Part shown: piece after piece, positions 21,166 to 28,880 of the stretch
How the letters are laid out: every line of letters begins with the position of its first letter
Numbering within the stretch: position 1 is the stretch's first letter
DNA from: Allolobophora icterica
Taxonomy: Eukaryota > Annelida > Clitellata > Crassiclitellata > Lumbricidae
Direction: 5' to 3'
DNA: 64,000 bases
Assembly: GCA_963556255.1 (NCBI GenBank)
Contig: OY744614.1
Coordinates: 33,561,832-33,625,831, forward strand
Translations under genes and position numbers: made by a program
Notes under the pieces: generated by a model
Told to the model about the DNA's origin: nothing
Database searches by the model: none
What the model saw: the letters and a program-made list of their open reading frames with translations, nothing else

Positions 21166-21966
21166 ATGGCTCAGATGGAACGCTCGGAGAAACTACTCGA
21201 AGAAATTCGAGAACTTTTGCAGCCTAAGGAGAATTTTAGCATAGTTGTTTCCTCAGATACAACAGGGTGGACCACGGCTTTCTCACCACCGCTGTACCTG
21301 GATCCAAAAAGACGCTTTGAGCTTGCTTTGGTCAATCTTGAAACTTATAATTCGATTCCGAACATTGACAGTTCAAATAACAAGTTCGTCTACAGCACCG
21401 ACAATGGTGTGACGTGGAAGACGATCATTTTGCCCGACGGAAGCTACGAGATCGCACAGATTAATGATGAAATCGGTAGGCAGTTAGAAAAGCAAAATTC
21501 TCCGACGGGTGTGGCACCACTCGGCTTTAATTCTCCTATTACCATAGGAGCTAACGCATCTACCCTACGCGCCTTCATAAAAATTACGAATGCCCTATAT
21601 AAGGTAAATATGGCTCAATCTACCATCAGGCAAATGCTCGGTTTTAACCCTCAGAGGCTTGGTAGTGGTTATAAAGAGGGAGAAAATCCAGTCGATATTC
21701 TCCGCGTGGACACAATCCTGGTAAATTGTGACATTATCTCTGGATCGTATCGAAATGGTAGCCAGCTGCCAGTAATCTACAGTTTTTTCCCGGATGTGTC
21801 GCCCGGCTACAAGGTAATCGAGTCTCCGAAAAATCTGGTGTACCTACCAGTTGCACCGGCTGGTAACGTACAGGGCATTCGTGTGTGGCTGACCGACCAG
21901 AATGGTGAACAATTAAACCTCCGCGGTGAGACAGTAACTATAAGGTTTCACATCCGCAGTGCGTAA
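21166..21966 (+). CDS. Minor capsid protein (penton-like, single jelly roll)
   Basis: Forms the capsid vertices by family analogy. 266 residues from an ATG 19 bp after the previous stop. Typical Polinton penton features: a short helical N-terminus (about 1-23), then a beta-rich body with SPPLYLDPKRRFELALVNLE (about 40-60), YSIPN-like text after it, and VYLPVAPAGNVQGIRVWLTD towards the end, closing with ETVTIRFHIR. The length is usual. The stop is followed immediately by the next small gene. Confidence 0.92.
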   Translation: MAQMERSEKLLEEIRELLQPKENFSIVVSSDTTGWTTAFSPPLYLDPKRRFELALVNLETYNSIPNIDSSNNKFVYSTDNGVTWKTIILPDGSYEIAQINDEIGRQLEKQNSPTGVAPLGFNSPITIGANASTLRAFIKITNALYKVNMAQSTIRQMLGFNPQRLGSGYKEGENPVDILRVDTILVNCDIISGSYRNGSQLPVIYSFFPDVSPGYKVIESPKNLVYLPVAPAGNVQGIRVWLTDQNGEQLNLRGETVTIRFHIRSA

Positions 21967-21988
21967 ATGTTCACACTTAAATATTCTA

Positions 21989-22447
21989 ATGTTGGTTCTT
22001 GGAATTAAAAAGCGGCGTCGTGTCGTGGGTGGTGGACTTTTCGACTGGATACCCAAAATCGCGGGTTTCCTTGGCCGTGCAGGCTCCTTCATTTCGGCGA
22101 ATAGAGGCACAATCACAAACGTTGCCAAGGCGGTTGGTAATGTCGCGAAAGCCGGCGCCACAACAGCATCTGCCGTCAGGCAAATTGTTGATGCCGTGAA
22201 AGCGAGACGCGCTGCAGCCGTAAATGAAGCTCATTTACGAAATGAAAATTCAGCTGCCGCGCCCGTTGTCCCCGCACCTTTGGAGAAGGCGCTCAGCGAC
22301 AAGAGCATCGAATACTTAAAACAACTGGCTGTGAGTCCGCCACCCGTTGTTCCGGCAATGGCTGACATAAACAGCCGTATTGCTGGATCCGGTTTCAAAA
22401 CTATAAAGCCGAGTCGCGGCGGCAAGGGTCTGTTTCTCGCAAAATGA
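21989..22447 (+). CDS. Small basic capsid-associated protein with adenain-type cleavage motifs
   Basis: 152 residues from the ATG at 21989; an earlier ATG at 21967 opens only a 13-codon frame overlapping this start. The N-terminus is basic (KKRRR, 7-11), then GGGLFDWIPKIAGFLGR suggests an amphipathic helix, followed by an Ala/Val-rich helical region (about 45-85) and a Pro-rich linker. IAGSG at 131-135 fits the adenovirus protease consensus (M/I/L)xGx-G exactly, and VVGGG at 12-16 is close to it. I infer a pX/pVI-like cement or core protein matured by the protease encoded downstream. It lies between the penton and major capsid genes. Confidence 0.8.
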   Translation: MLVLGIKKRRRVVGGGLFDWIPKIAGFLGRAGSFISANRGTITNVAKAVGNVAKAGATTASAVRQIVDAVKARRAAAVNEAHLRNENSAAAPVVPAPLEKALSDKSIEYLKQLAVSPPPVVPAMADINSRIAGSGFKTIKPSRGGKGLFLAK

Positions 22448-22560
22448 AATAAAAAAATTCCGACTAATTCATAAAACGCAAAAAATGCTTTACCCGCCAC
22501 ACATGAATTTCATTTACAGCATGATTAATAATTGAAGCTTGAACTTTTTTACTTATAATA

Positions 22561-23856
22561 ATGGCGGCATTTGACGTGCCGAGTGAAATGTTGGACATCG
22601 CTTCGGCGGTACCCGATGATAATAGCATCGAATCGTTTGAATACCGCGAGTATGAATCACAAAACCCTGCGGCTATTAACAATGGCCAGGCCATACAGAT
22701 AGACATCCAGAACCAAGACATTTTCACGCAGCCTTCTAAGAGTTACCTTCTTGTGGAGGGCAGGATTACATCAACTGGCGCGGGTTACAACGCAGACTCG
22801 TTGGTGTCATTCATCAACAATGCTATCCCGTACATGTTTTCTCAAATTCGATACCTGGCTAACAATACCGAGATAGAGAATGTCATGTCACCTGGGCAAG
22901 CCACGACGATGAAAGGCATGCTGGTATACGGCGATGATTTTTCCAAAGGCGAAGGTTTAAACATGTGTTGGCAGAAGGACACGAGTGCGGCGGCGGCGGC
23001 CGCGAATATCGGCTTCGAGGCCCGTCGACTGATGATCATTGGAAAACCCGTCCCCATCGGCACATTTTCATTCATCGTTCCCTTAAGACATCTATTCGGT
23101 TTTTGCGATGATTACCACAAGGTCGTATACGGGATCAAACACTCTTTACTGCTGAGCCGGCAGGGGGATGCAGACGCGATCTTCAAGGAAGCCGCTGCGG
23201 CCAATGGCCAGATCGCGCTGACTAAACTCTCCTGGTTCATGCCGCATATAATACCCGCTTTGGAGTATAAAAGCATGCTTATGAAGCAGATTGAAGCCAA
23301 GGTTAAGGTACCTGTAGCATTCCGCGCCATGCAATGCGACAACATTGCGGTGCCACGAGCGACGACTTTTTCCTGGCGTTTGAGCGTTAAGTCGGGCACG
23401 GAAAAGCCACGCTGGATTCTTGTTGCTTTTCAGACTGGAAAGAATGCACATCAAGGCCAGAATCCGGCACTGTTTGACCATGTGCAGGTTCGCAACATTT
23501 TCGCTATGCTCAACAGCGATCGCTACCCGGTGGTTGACATGAATCTCGACTTCACCAAGAGGACAACCTCTCGCGCTTACAAGGCCCTACGTGACTTCAA
23601 GGAAGAATATTGCGGCATAGACGCGCGTGAATCGTCATGCCAACCGACACCAATCGAATTTGTAGATTTGTTTCCGATCTTCGTTCTGGACGTGCGGAGG
23701 CAATCTGAACGACTTAAAACCTCTGTACAGGACATACAAATCAAGGTGGACTTTAACGAAGGGGTACCAAATAATACGACAGCATATGCCGTCCTGATCA
23801 GCGACCGACTCCTGAATTTTGAATCGGATGGCAGCAAATTCAACGTCGTCTACTAG
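22561..23856 (+). CDS. Major capsid protein (double jelly roll, hexon-like)
   Basis: Builds the icosahedral shell. 431 residues from the ATG at 22561. The N-terminus holds SFEYREYESQNPAAINNGQ and QIDIQNQDIFTQPSKSYLLV, the characteristic opening of the first jelly roll in Polinton capsid proteins. A conserved FIVPLRHLFGFCDDYHKVVYG follows (about 170-190), and the C-terminal half holds WRLSVKSGTEKPRWILVAFQTG (about 275-295). Length is within the usual range and the frame is intact. A TATAATA-like stretch precedes the ATG. Confidence 0.96.
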   Translation: MAAFDVPSEMLDIASAVPDDNSIESFEYREYESQNPAAINNGQAIQIDIQNQDIFTQPSKSYLLVEGRITSTGAGYNADSLVSFINNAIPYMFSQIRYLANNTEIENVMSPGQATTMKGMLVYGDDFSKGEGLNMCWQKDTSAAAAAANIGFEARRLMIIGKPVPIGTFSFIVPLRHLFGFCDDYHKVVYGIKHSLLLSRQGDADAIFKEAAAANGQIALTKLSWFMPHIIPALEYKSMLMKQIEAKVKVPVAFRAMQCDNIAVPRATTFSWRLSVKSGTEKPRWILVAFQTGKNAHQGQNPALFDHVQVRNIFAMLNSDRYPVVDMNLDFTKRTTSRAYKALRDFKEEYCGIDARESSCQPTPIEFVDLFPIFVLDVRRQSERLKTSVQDIQIKVDFNEGVPNNTTAYAVLISDRLLNFESDGSKFNVVY

Positions 23857-23913
23857 AAATCGGTTTTTCACATTTAGATACAAGGCCCTCTTTTAGATAT
23901 ATTTTTTCCAAAA

Positions 23914-24486
23914 ATGAAAACTGAATACGTTGCGTTCGGCCTTTCACTGACCGAAGGGCAAAAGCAAACATTAGCTAGAGCTGCGCGCGCCGGCACTGGT
24001 GCCACGATCCGACTCGCTCATGGCCAGCTTCGTGGAGAAGATAAGCTCGCGCTTACGAAAGTTCAAGCCGCCCGAATCGTGAGGAAGATTTCGGAAGGCG
24101 TTGGCATGGAGCTGAGATTCACCAAAACACAATTGAAAAAGATGACAAAATCGGGCGGATTTCTTCCACTACTGGCTCTCCTCCCGCTGATTTTTGGCGG
24201 GTTAACCGCGGTGGGTGCCGCGGCTGGAGGGGCCGCCGAGGTGGCAAAGGCCGTGCACAACAAACAGGCCAGCGATGCAGAGGCTCTGCGCAAGAAACAG
24301 GCCAGCGATGCGGCCCAAGCCGAGAAAAAACGGATCGACGACGCGGCTTTAGCAGAGGCCGCGCGTCACAATCGCGAACTCGAAGCTCAGGTCCGCGGGA
24401 CCGGTTTATATCTCGGGCGCCAGACTTATGGTGGTTGCTGTTCAATGTGTAAAGGATCCGGCCTGTACATCGGACAAAAAAACTAA
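23914..24486 (+). CDS. pVI-like membrane-active protein; upstream partner of the protease
   Basis: 190 residues. N-terminal part (1-75) is a helix-rich module with the KTQLKKMTKSGG motif. Residues about 78-110 are hydrophobic and Gly/Ala-rich (FLPLLALLPLIFGGLTAVG), membrane-active or transmembrane. Residues 111-160 form an Ala/Gln/Lys coiled-coil. The tail repeats GTGLYLG and GSGLYIG around a CCSMC cluster. This architecture is widespread in animal Polintons and is compared with adenovirus pVI. The stop codon (24484-24486) lies directly after the heptamer AAAAAAC (24477-24483), in phase for -1 slippage into the protease frame. Confidence 0.88.
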   Translation: MKTEYVAFGLSLTEGQKQTLARAARAGTGATIRLAHGQLRGEDKLALTKVQAARIVRKISEGVGMELRFTKTQLKKMTKSGGFLPLLALLPLIFGGLTAVGAAAGGAAEVAKAVHNKQASDAEALRKKQASDAAQAEKKRIDDAALAEAARHNRELEAQVRGTGLYLGRQTYGGCCSMCKGSGLYIGQKN

Positions 24487-24520
24487 AACCGCTGAGCAAC
24501 TTTGACATAGAGAAAGTTGC
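24477..24520 (+). promoter_or_regulatory. Probable -1 ribosomal frameshift site (slippery heptamer plus hairpin)
   Basis: A AAA AAC (24477-24483) is a canonical X XXY YYZ heptamer aligned with the pVI-like frame; the next codon is the stop. A perfect 8-bp stem follows, GCAACTTT (24496-24503) with AAAGTTGC (24513-24520) and a 9-base loop, after a 12-base spacer (slightly longer than the usual 5-9). A -1 shift enters the frame, open since 24453, that encodes the protease. Confidence 0.7.
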
Positions 24521-24857
24521 CAGAGCGCTGCCGCATTTCCGCGGTGTTTTCATGCGAGATGGTCTGCCCGCCGTGGCTCGTGAGAAGGAGTGTGGAGTTG
24601 TTAATCTGGATTCCGGTTCTGGTGATGGTACTCACTGGGTCGCCTATTGGATAGATGGACCAAAAGCCGTCTATTTTGACAGTTATGGGCTGGATCCGCC
24701 TCTCGAAATTTCTAGATATTTAAAAAATCCTATAAGAACACAAACATTTCAGCTACAGGGGCCAGATGATGTGGTATGTGGTCATCTCTGCCTAGCCGTG
24801 CTAATAGAGCTCGCTGCTGGAAAGAATTTTGAAGATATCGTGCTTGACTTATGTTAG
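24487..24857 (+). CDS. PRO: Adenain-type cysteine protease (maturation protease)
   Basis: Cleaves capsid and core precursors during virion maturation in the adenovirus system. Conserved residues, numbered from the ATG at 24552: H28 (GTHWVAYW), D43 (YFDSYGL), Q67/Q69 and the nucleophile C76 in VVCGHLC. The ATG at 24552 cannot be the true start, because family-typical N-terminal sequence (LSNFDIE, then ALPHFRGVF) lies upstream in frame with no AUG back to the stop at 24450. Access is therefore by -1 frameshift from the pVI-like gene or by a CUG start at 24492. I annotate from just after the upstream stop. It is on the short side for the family but has all active-site residues. Confidence 0.9.
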
Positions 24858-24884
24858 ACTTCCGTCACCTTTTTGTATATAAAA

Positions 24885-27044
24885 ATGCCGGTTGATAAAT
24901 TTGGAAGAGACGGTGGAGGTGGGGTGGGAGGGGGGCAGATAAGCGCCGCTGGGCTCGTCCACAAAGCGGGTGATACCATGATGGGAATTCTGTCGGCTGG
25001 AGGTTTTCGACTGACAAACGTGGGAACGCCCACGATGGAAACAGACGCCGCGACAAAGGCTTATGCAGACATCATAGATCAGGACAACTTACAAATCACC
25101 GGTGGAACGATGTCTGGCGTTCTAAAAATGGGTGGCCACAAAGTTACTGGGCTGCCCACAGACGCTGGTGCGTCTGAAAGCGACGCTGCGAGCTGGGCAC
25201 AAGTGGTACGATACGCGGACCAGAAGGCGACCGCAGCCGAAAATCATGCAGACCAAAAACTTATCGATGCCAGGCAGTACACGGACGAGAAGAATGCGGG
25301 GCTGAGAGATTCCGTTAGGCAGTATGCAGATGACAAGGACCTTATTGTTAAAAGTTATGTTAACGAGCAAGATGTTATCGTCAGGAATGCGTGCGTGCTC
25401 AAATCCGGCGGCGTAATGACTGGAAGTTTAGTTATGGGCGGCCACCGAGTTACTGGGCTCCCAACAGAAATTTCAGGATCCGATAGCGACGCAGCGAGTT
25501 GGAAACAAGTGTCAACAGCGGTCGCTGGCGCTCTAGTAAAACTCGATAGAGTACCCACGGAGTCGTTGCATGTGGTGAATAAGCGGTATGTAGATTCCCG
25601 CGACGCTTCTTACAGACAGTACGTGGATGAGAAGGTCACCACCGCTAGAAGATATGCGGACGAGAAGCATGCTATCGTAAGAGGCGGGCATGTGCTCAAA
25701 AGCGGCGATTCTATGACTGGTGATTTGGCCATGGGTGGCAAAAGAGTGACTGGACTCCCAACAGAAATTCCTGGATCCGATAGCGACGCCGCGAGTTTGA
25801 AACAGGTGACGCAGCTGATCAGCAACGCCACTAAGAATAATGATACGGTGCCGGCTGGACCAAAGTACTTGACTAACAAACGGTATGTGGACGCGAAAAA
25901 CGCTGAGATTGGAGCTTCAGTTAGACTCTATGCGGACCAGAAAGCTGAAGCTGCTAAGACGTACGCCAACGAGCAAGATGTTATCGTTAGGAGCGCATGC
26001 GTGCTTAAAGCTGGTGATGCAATGACTGGTGATTTAATCATGGGCGGTAAAAGAGTTACTGGGCTCCCTACGGGCGCAGCAACGTCCGAAAGCGACGCGA
26101 CGAGTATGGCACAAGTATCGAAGCTGATCGCCGACAACATGACAAAGAGTGATAGAGTACCAACAGAACCGTTGCATGTGACAAATAAACGATACGTTGA
26201 CGTGAAAAACGCTGAGATTGGAGCTTCCGTTAGACTCTATGCGGACCAGAAAGCTGACGCCGCTAAGAGGTATGCCAACGAGGAAGATATTATCGTTAGG
26301 AACGCCTGCGTGCTAAAATCCGGCAGTACCATGACCGGTGATCTGGCTATGGGCGGTAAAAGAGTGACTGGGCTCCCAACAGAAATTCCAGGATCCGATG
26401 GCGACGCTGCGAGTTTGAAACAAGTGACGCAGCTGATCACCATCGCCACTACGAATAATGAAACGCCGCCCTCGGGACCATGGTACCTGACTAACAAGCG
26501 GTATGTAGACAGTGAGATAGCTAATGAAAGGCGATACGCGACGAGCATCAAGATTCTCAACTACAGCGGCCACATTCCGCCCCTATCCAGAAACGTTTCC
26601 GAAACGGGTTTTATTGCCTCAGCCAACGAATCTTTACCCACTAACCCGCCTCATATGGCTTTCAACTCGGGTGTGAGAGGTGAGTGGAAGACGGCGTCCA
26701 CATCGAGAGCCGATATTGGTCCTCAGGTTAGTAGGACTTGGTTACAGATTGAATGCCCGACGGCTGTGCGAGTATGGAAGGTTAGTCTGGCTGGGGGATC
26801 TAGTCCTACTGCACCACGTATCACGTCCTGGAAGATTTATGGGACTCCAGCCGATGATGCAAATAGATTTGATGCGCTCATCACCTCCAATGTCACTTTG
26901 ACTAATTCTGCGCAAGAGTTCACCTTCACAACTCAGAGTTTATACAAAAAATTCAGGCTGATGGTCTTGGCCACCAGCCCACCACAAGCTACTTTTGGAA
27001 TATCACACTTCCAGATCTATACATATTTTAGACATGGGGGATAG
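24885..27044 (+). CDS. Fibre-like protein: phage-tail-fibre-type repeats with a discoidin-like head
   Basis: 719 residues from the ATG at 24885, preceded by TATATAAAA. A Gly-rich N-terminus (about 8-18, possible capsid anchor) is followed by six repeats with the core MTGDLAMGGKRVTGLPT and DAAS.KQV, spaced about 100 residues in the later units, joined by helical YADQKA/YANEQD linkers and KRYVD motifs. Such repeats occur in trimeric phage tail fibres. Residues about 558-719 look like a discoidin/F5-8C galactose-binding domain (WLQIECPTAVRVWKVS, RITSWKIYGT, KKFRLMVLA, ISHFQIYTYF). A receptor-binding spike is inferred from position among the capsid genes. The repeats are also similar at DNA level. 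Confidence 0.8.
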   Translation: MPVDKFGRDGGGGVGGGQISAAGLVHKAGDTMMGILSAGGFRLTNVGTPTMETDAATKAYADIIDQDNLQITGGTMSGVLKMGGHKVTGLPTDAGASESDAASWAQVVRYADQKATAAENHADQKLIDARQYTDEKNAGLRDSVRQYADDKDLIVKSYVNEQDVIVRNACVLKSGGVMTGSLVMGGHRVTGLPTEISGSDSDAASWKQVSTAVAGALVKLDRVPTESLHVVNKRYVDSRDASYRQYVDEKVTTARRYADEKHAIVRGGHVLKSGDSMTGDLAMGGKRVTGLPTEIPGSDSDAASLKQVTQLISNATKNNDTVPAGPKYLTNKRYVDAKNAEIGASVRLYADQKAEAAKTYANEQDVIVRSACVLKAGDAMTGDLIMGGKRVTGLPTGAATSESDATSMAQVSKLIADNMTKSDRVPTEPLHVTNKRYVDVKNAEIGASVRLYADQKADAAKRYANEEDIIVRNACVLKSGSTMTGDLAMGGKRVTGLPTEIPGSDGDAASLKQVTQLITIATTNNETPPSGPWYLTNKRYVDSEIANERRYATSIKILNYSGHIPPLSRNVSETGFIASANESLPTNPPHMAFNSGVRGEWKTASTSRADIGPQVSRTWLQIECPTAVRVWKVSLAGGSSPTAPRITSWKIYGTPADDANRFDALITSNVTLTNSAQEFTFTTQSLYKKFRLMVLATSPPQATFGISHFQIYTYFRHGG

Positions 27045-27062
27045 TCAGTAGTATAGAAAAAT

Positions 27063-27617
27063 ATGGCTGACACGCACTACAAGATTCGGGGGTATCTCCG
27101 TCAACACGGAGAAATAGACATGTGCAAATACAGCATAGACAGTCTAGGTGATGTGGGCCACTGGGGGTACGACATCCCGAAGCCCACCGCAGAGCTATTG
27201 ACCGCGGTGCCTCAACAGCACATCGACTTCGTGTCTGACGATTACCACAGCCGTGATATCTATACGGCGGCCGGAACGGTAACCACGACTGCGTGGCAAA
27301 CTCTTCCATTGGCCGCTGCGCGTTTTCCGTGTATAACTTTGCAAACCACCAATCAGGGGGTTTCGTTAGAGGGCGGGTTCTGGAAGCTTACAGTCTTTGG
27401 TGTTTGCGGTGGTGATGCAACAGTTCGCGTTATAGCACCGGCAGCTGCTGGGGGTAGCATCGATCGTACAGTTGACATTCAAAGTGGGCAATTTGATGCA
27501 TCTAGGGCAATATTCGTTCCAGGACAAACGAGTTTCCGAATTGAAGGCAAAAAGAGAGGCGTTGAAAGTACTTCATCTATCGACTTAAACGTAACTTTAC
27601 TAATAGAGCAACTATAA
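27063..27617 (+). CDS. Unrecognised virion-associated protein, beta-rich C-terminus
   Basis: 184 residues, starting 19 bp after the fibre stop and ending 6 bp before the next ATG, so transcribed with the fibre block. I do not recognise it. Residues 1-70 are mixed with several Tyr/His and Asp; about 85-184 alternate in a beta-sandwich-like way (ITLQTTNQGVSLEGGFWKL, VRVIAPAAAGG, SSIDLNVTLLIEQL). There are no membrane segments. A second spike or head protein paired with the fibre is a reasonable guess, without direct evidence. Confidence 0.7.
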   Translation: MADTHYKIRGYLRQHGEIDMCKYSIDSLGDVGHWGYDIPKPTAELLTAVPQQHIDFVSDDYHSRDIYTAAGTVTTTAWQTLPLAAARFPCITLQTTNQGVSLEGGFWKLTVFGVCGGDATVRVIAPAAAGGSIDRTVDIQSGQFDASRAIFVPGQTSFRIEGKKRGVESTSSIDLNVTLLIEQL

Positions 27618-27623
27618 AAAACA

Positions 27624-28229
27624 ATGGCTTTGTATCCAACGCTTACGGAGCCGACAATTTCGTCAGACACGAAGTCGCAGACGTTTCGTCTGCAGAAGAT
27701 CGGTGAAGTAGAAGCATTCCTGAGATCTGAGGCGATAAGTCGGGGACAACTGTGCAAAAAGTATAAGAGGGTTGTGGATGTGGCTAATGGGGCCTCGGCC
27801 GGCCTTGCTATAGTTAGTCTTGGAACTGGGGTGGGTGGGGCAGCTATGTTAGCCACTGGTATTGGTTTTATTCCTGGTATTGTTCTGGAGAGTTTGGCCA
27901 TAGCGACGAGTCTTCTGGATATCATTGGAAATGTTGTAAGTAGAAGTTTCGTTGCTAAAGCTTCAAAACACGACGAAATTTGTATTTTGGCGGAGAGTAA
28001 GCTAAACACTGTTCATGACCACATTTCTAAGGCGTTAGAGGACACGGCTATTAGCGATGAAGAATATAAACTTATTCTGGGAGAGGAGGAGAAATATAGA
28101 ACGATGAAACGTGATATACAAAGCAAGAATGGAAAAAAAGAGTTGCCGAGTCAAAGCAAAGACCAGATGGTGGCAGAACTAATCAAGAAACTAACCAGCA
28201 CTGGGTCTTCTCCGCGAACCACGATATAA
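27624..28229 (+). CDS. Conserved Polinton membrane protein (ALYPTL family)
   Basis: 201 residues from the ATG at 27624. The N-terminus ALYPTLTEPTIS, the KIGEVEAFLRSE region and the body resemble a protein found in many cnidarian, mollusc and fish Polintons. Residues about 53-100 hold two hydrophobic stretches (GASAGLAIVSLGTGVGGAA and TGIGFIPGIVLESLAIATS), likely a transmembrane hairpin. Residues 110-190 are charged and helical (KHDEICILAESKLNTVHDHI, ISDEEYKLILGEEE). Function unknown. The last seven codons and the stop lie inside the inner inverted repeat, so the repeat sets the C-terminus. Confidence 0.85.
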   Translation: MALYPTLTEPTISSDTKSQTFRLQKIGEVEAFLRSEAISRGQLCKKYKRVVDVANGASAGLAIVSLGTGVGGAAMLATGIGFIPGIVLESLAIATSLLDIIGNVVSRSFVAKASKHDEICILAESKLNTVHDHISKALEDTAISDEEYKLILGEEEKYRTMKRDIQSKNGKKELPSQSKDQMVAELIKKLTSTGSSPRTTI

Positions 28230-28316
28230 AAGTTTTCATCGTAGGTGGTTGGAGTAGTGAGTCTGTAATTCCTAGCGCACCGCCGCCGTACGATTAGTGG
28301 GCTATAATTTTTACTG
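28211..28316 (-). repeat. Inner inverted repeat, right copy
   Basis: Inverted copy of 13138-13243 (six mismatches in 106 bp). Unlike the left copy it is partly coding, containing the 3' end of the ALYPTL-family gene. Confidence 0.9.
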
Positions 28317-28597
28317 GCACACTCCAATGGTTTGGGCCGGCCTCGTGGGAGGGTCTCGGCCGGCAGCAAACGACACTCTTGCGGTTTGATGTGTTAGGGC
28401 AATCCACGATCCTTATTTTTTGGCTTTGGCCGAATTGGCTTAGAGACGGTCTTTATATCAAAGGACTTTCTATTGAGCCTGATTTCAAAGACTCACTTAA
28501 CACCACGATTCAAAAGACTTCTAAGCCATGATAGCCATAGGCACTGCTTGGAAACCAATCTTTGATAAGGGTCTGTGGGCCCTGTCCCGAAGCCGCT
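28317..28597. other. Right arm between inner and outer inverted repeats
   Basis: About 280 bp, no gene recognised. A small GGCCGGCC/GGCCGGC palindromic area occurs at 28335-28365. No clear match to the 2.7-kb left arm. Confidence 0.5.
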
Positions 28598-28880
28598 CAG
28601 TGTGACACTGTGACACTTGTGACCATATTATCAGTCACAACTATGAAAATGGTCACACAAAGCGTTCGTGGGCCCTCAGGAGGCCCTGGAAGTCGGCCTG
28701 CTATAATTGTCCGTGGGTTTCAGGACCCTCTGGAAGCCTAGATGGTATAGATCGGCATCCTCTTAATTCGGTGAGATAATGGAGTGGTGGGGACCAGAAA
28801 AACTGGGTGTTGTAGGCCAGTCAAAACTGGTTTTAAACGTAATTACGGTACTGCGCTAAAAAAGACCTTTGACATCTACT
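28598..28880 (-). repeat. Outer terminal inverted repeat, right copy
   Basis: Inverted partner of 10143-10432; the outer 186 bp are nearly identical. The inner part holds the palindromic module at 28601-28659 (GTGACACTTGTGAC, ATATTATCA, GTCACA, ATGAAAATGGTCACAC). Confidence 0.9.

Larger units (their letters stand above)
10143..28880. mobile_element. Polinton/Maverick (adintovirus-like) element, about 18.7 kb
   Basis: It carries the defining Polinton set: protein-primed PolB, DDE integrase, packaging ATPase, adenain-type protease, major and minor jelly-roll capsid proteins. I take the outer inverted repeat as the true terminus. It starts AGTAGATGTC and ends GACATCTACT, is nearly identical over the outer 186 bp, and separates two parts of one satellite. 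TAGTTG lies at 10137-10142 and 28880-28885 (overlapping the last T), consistent with the 6-bp duplication of Polintons, but TAGTTG is also common in the array, so this is weak support. All genes are open. The alternative is a 15.2-kb element bounded by the inner repeat (13138-28316), but that one shows no target duplication. Confidence 0.85.

Noticed and set aside
24552..24857. ATG at 24552 as protease start
   Set aside because: It would cut off conserved N-terminal protease sequence that is present upstream in the same frame.
13138..28316. Inner repeats as the true element ends
   Set aside because: No target duplication is visible (CTTCTC or nearby on the left, GGCACA on the right), and the outer repeat shares a module with the element's interior.
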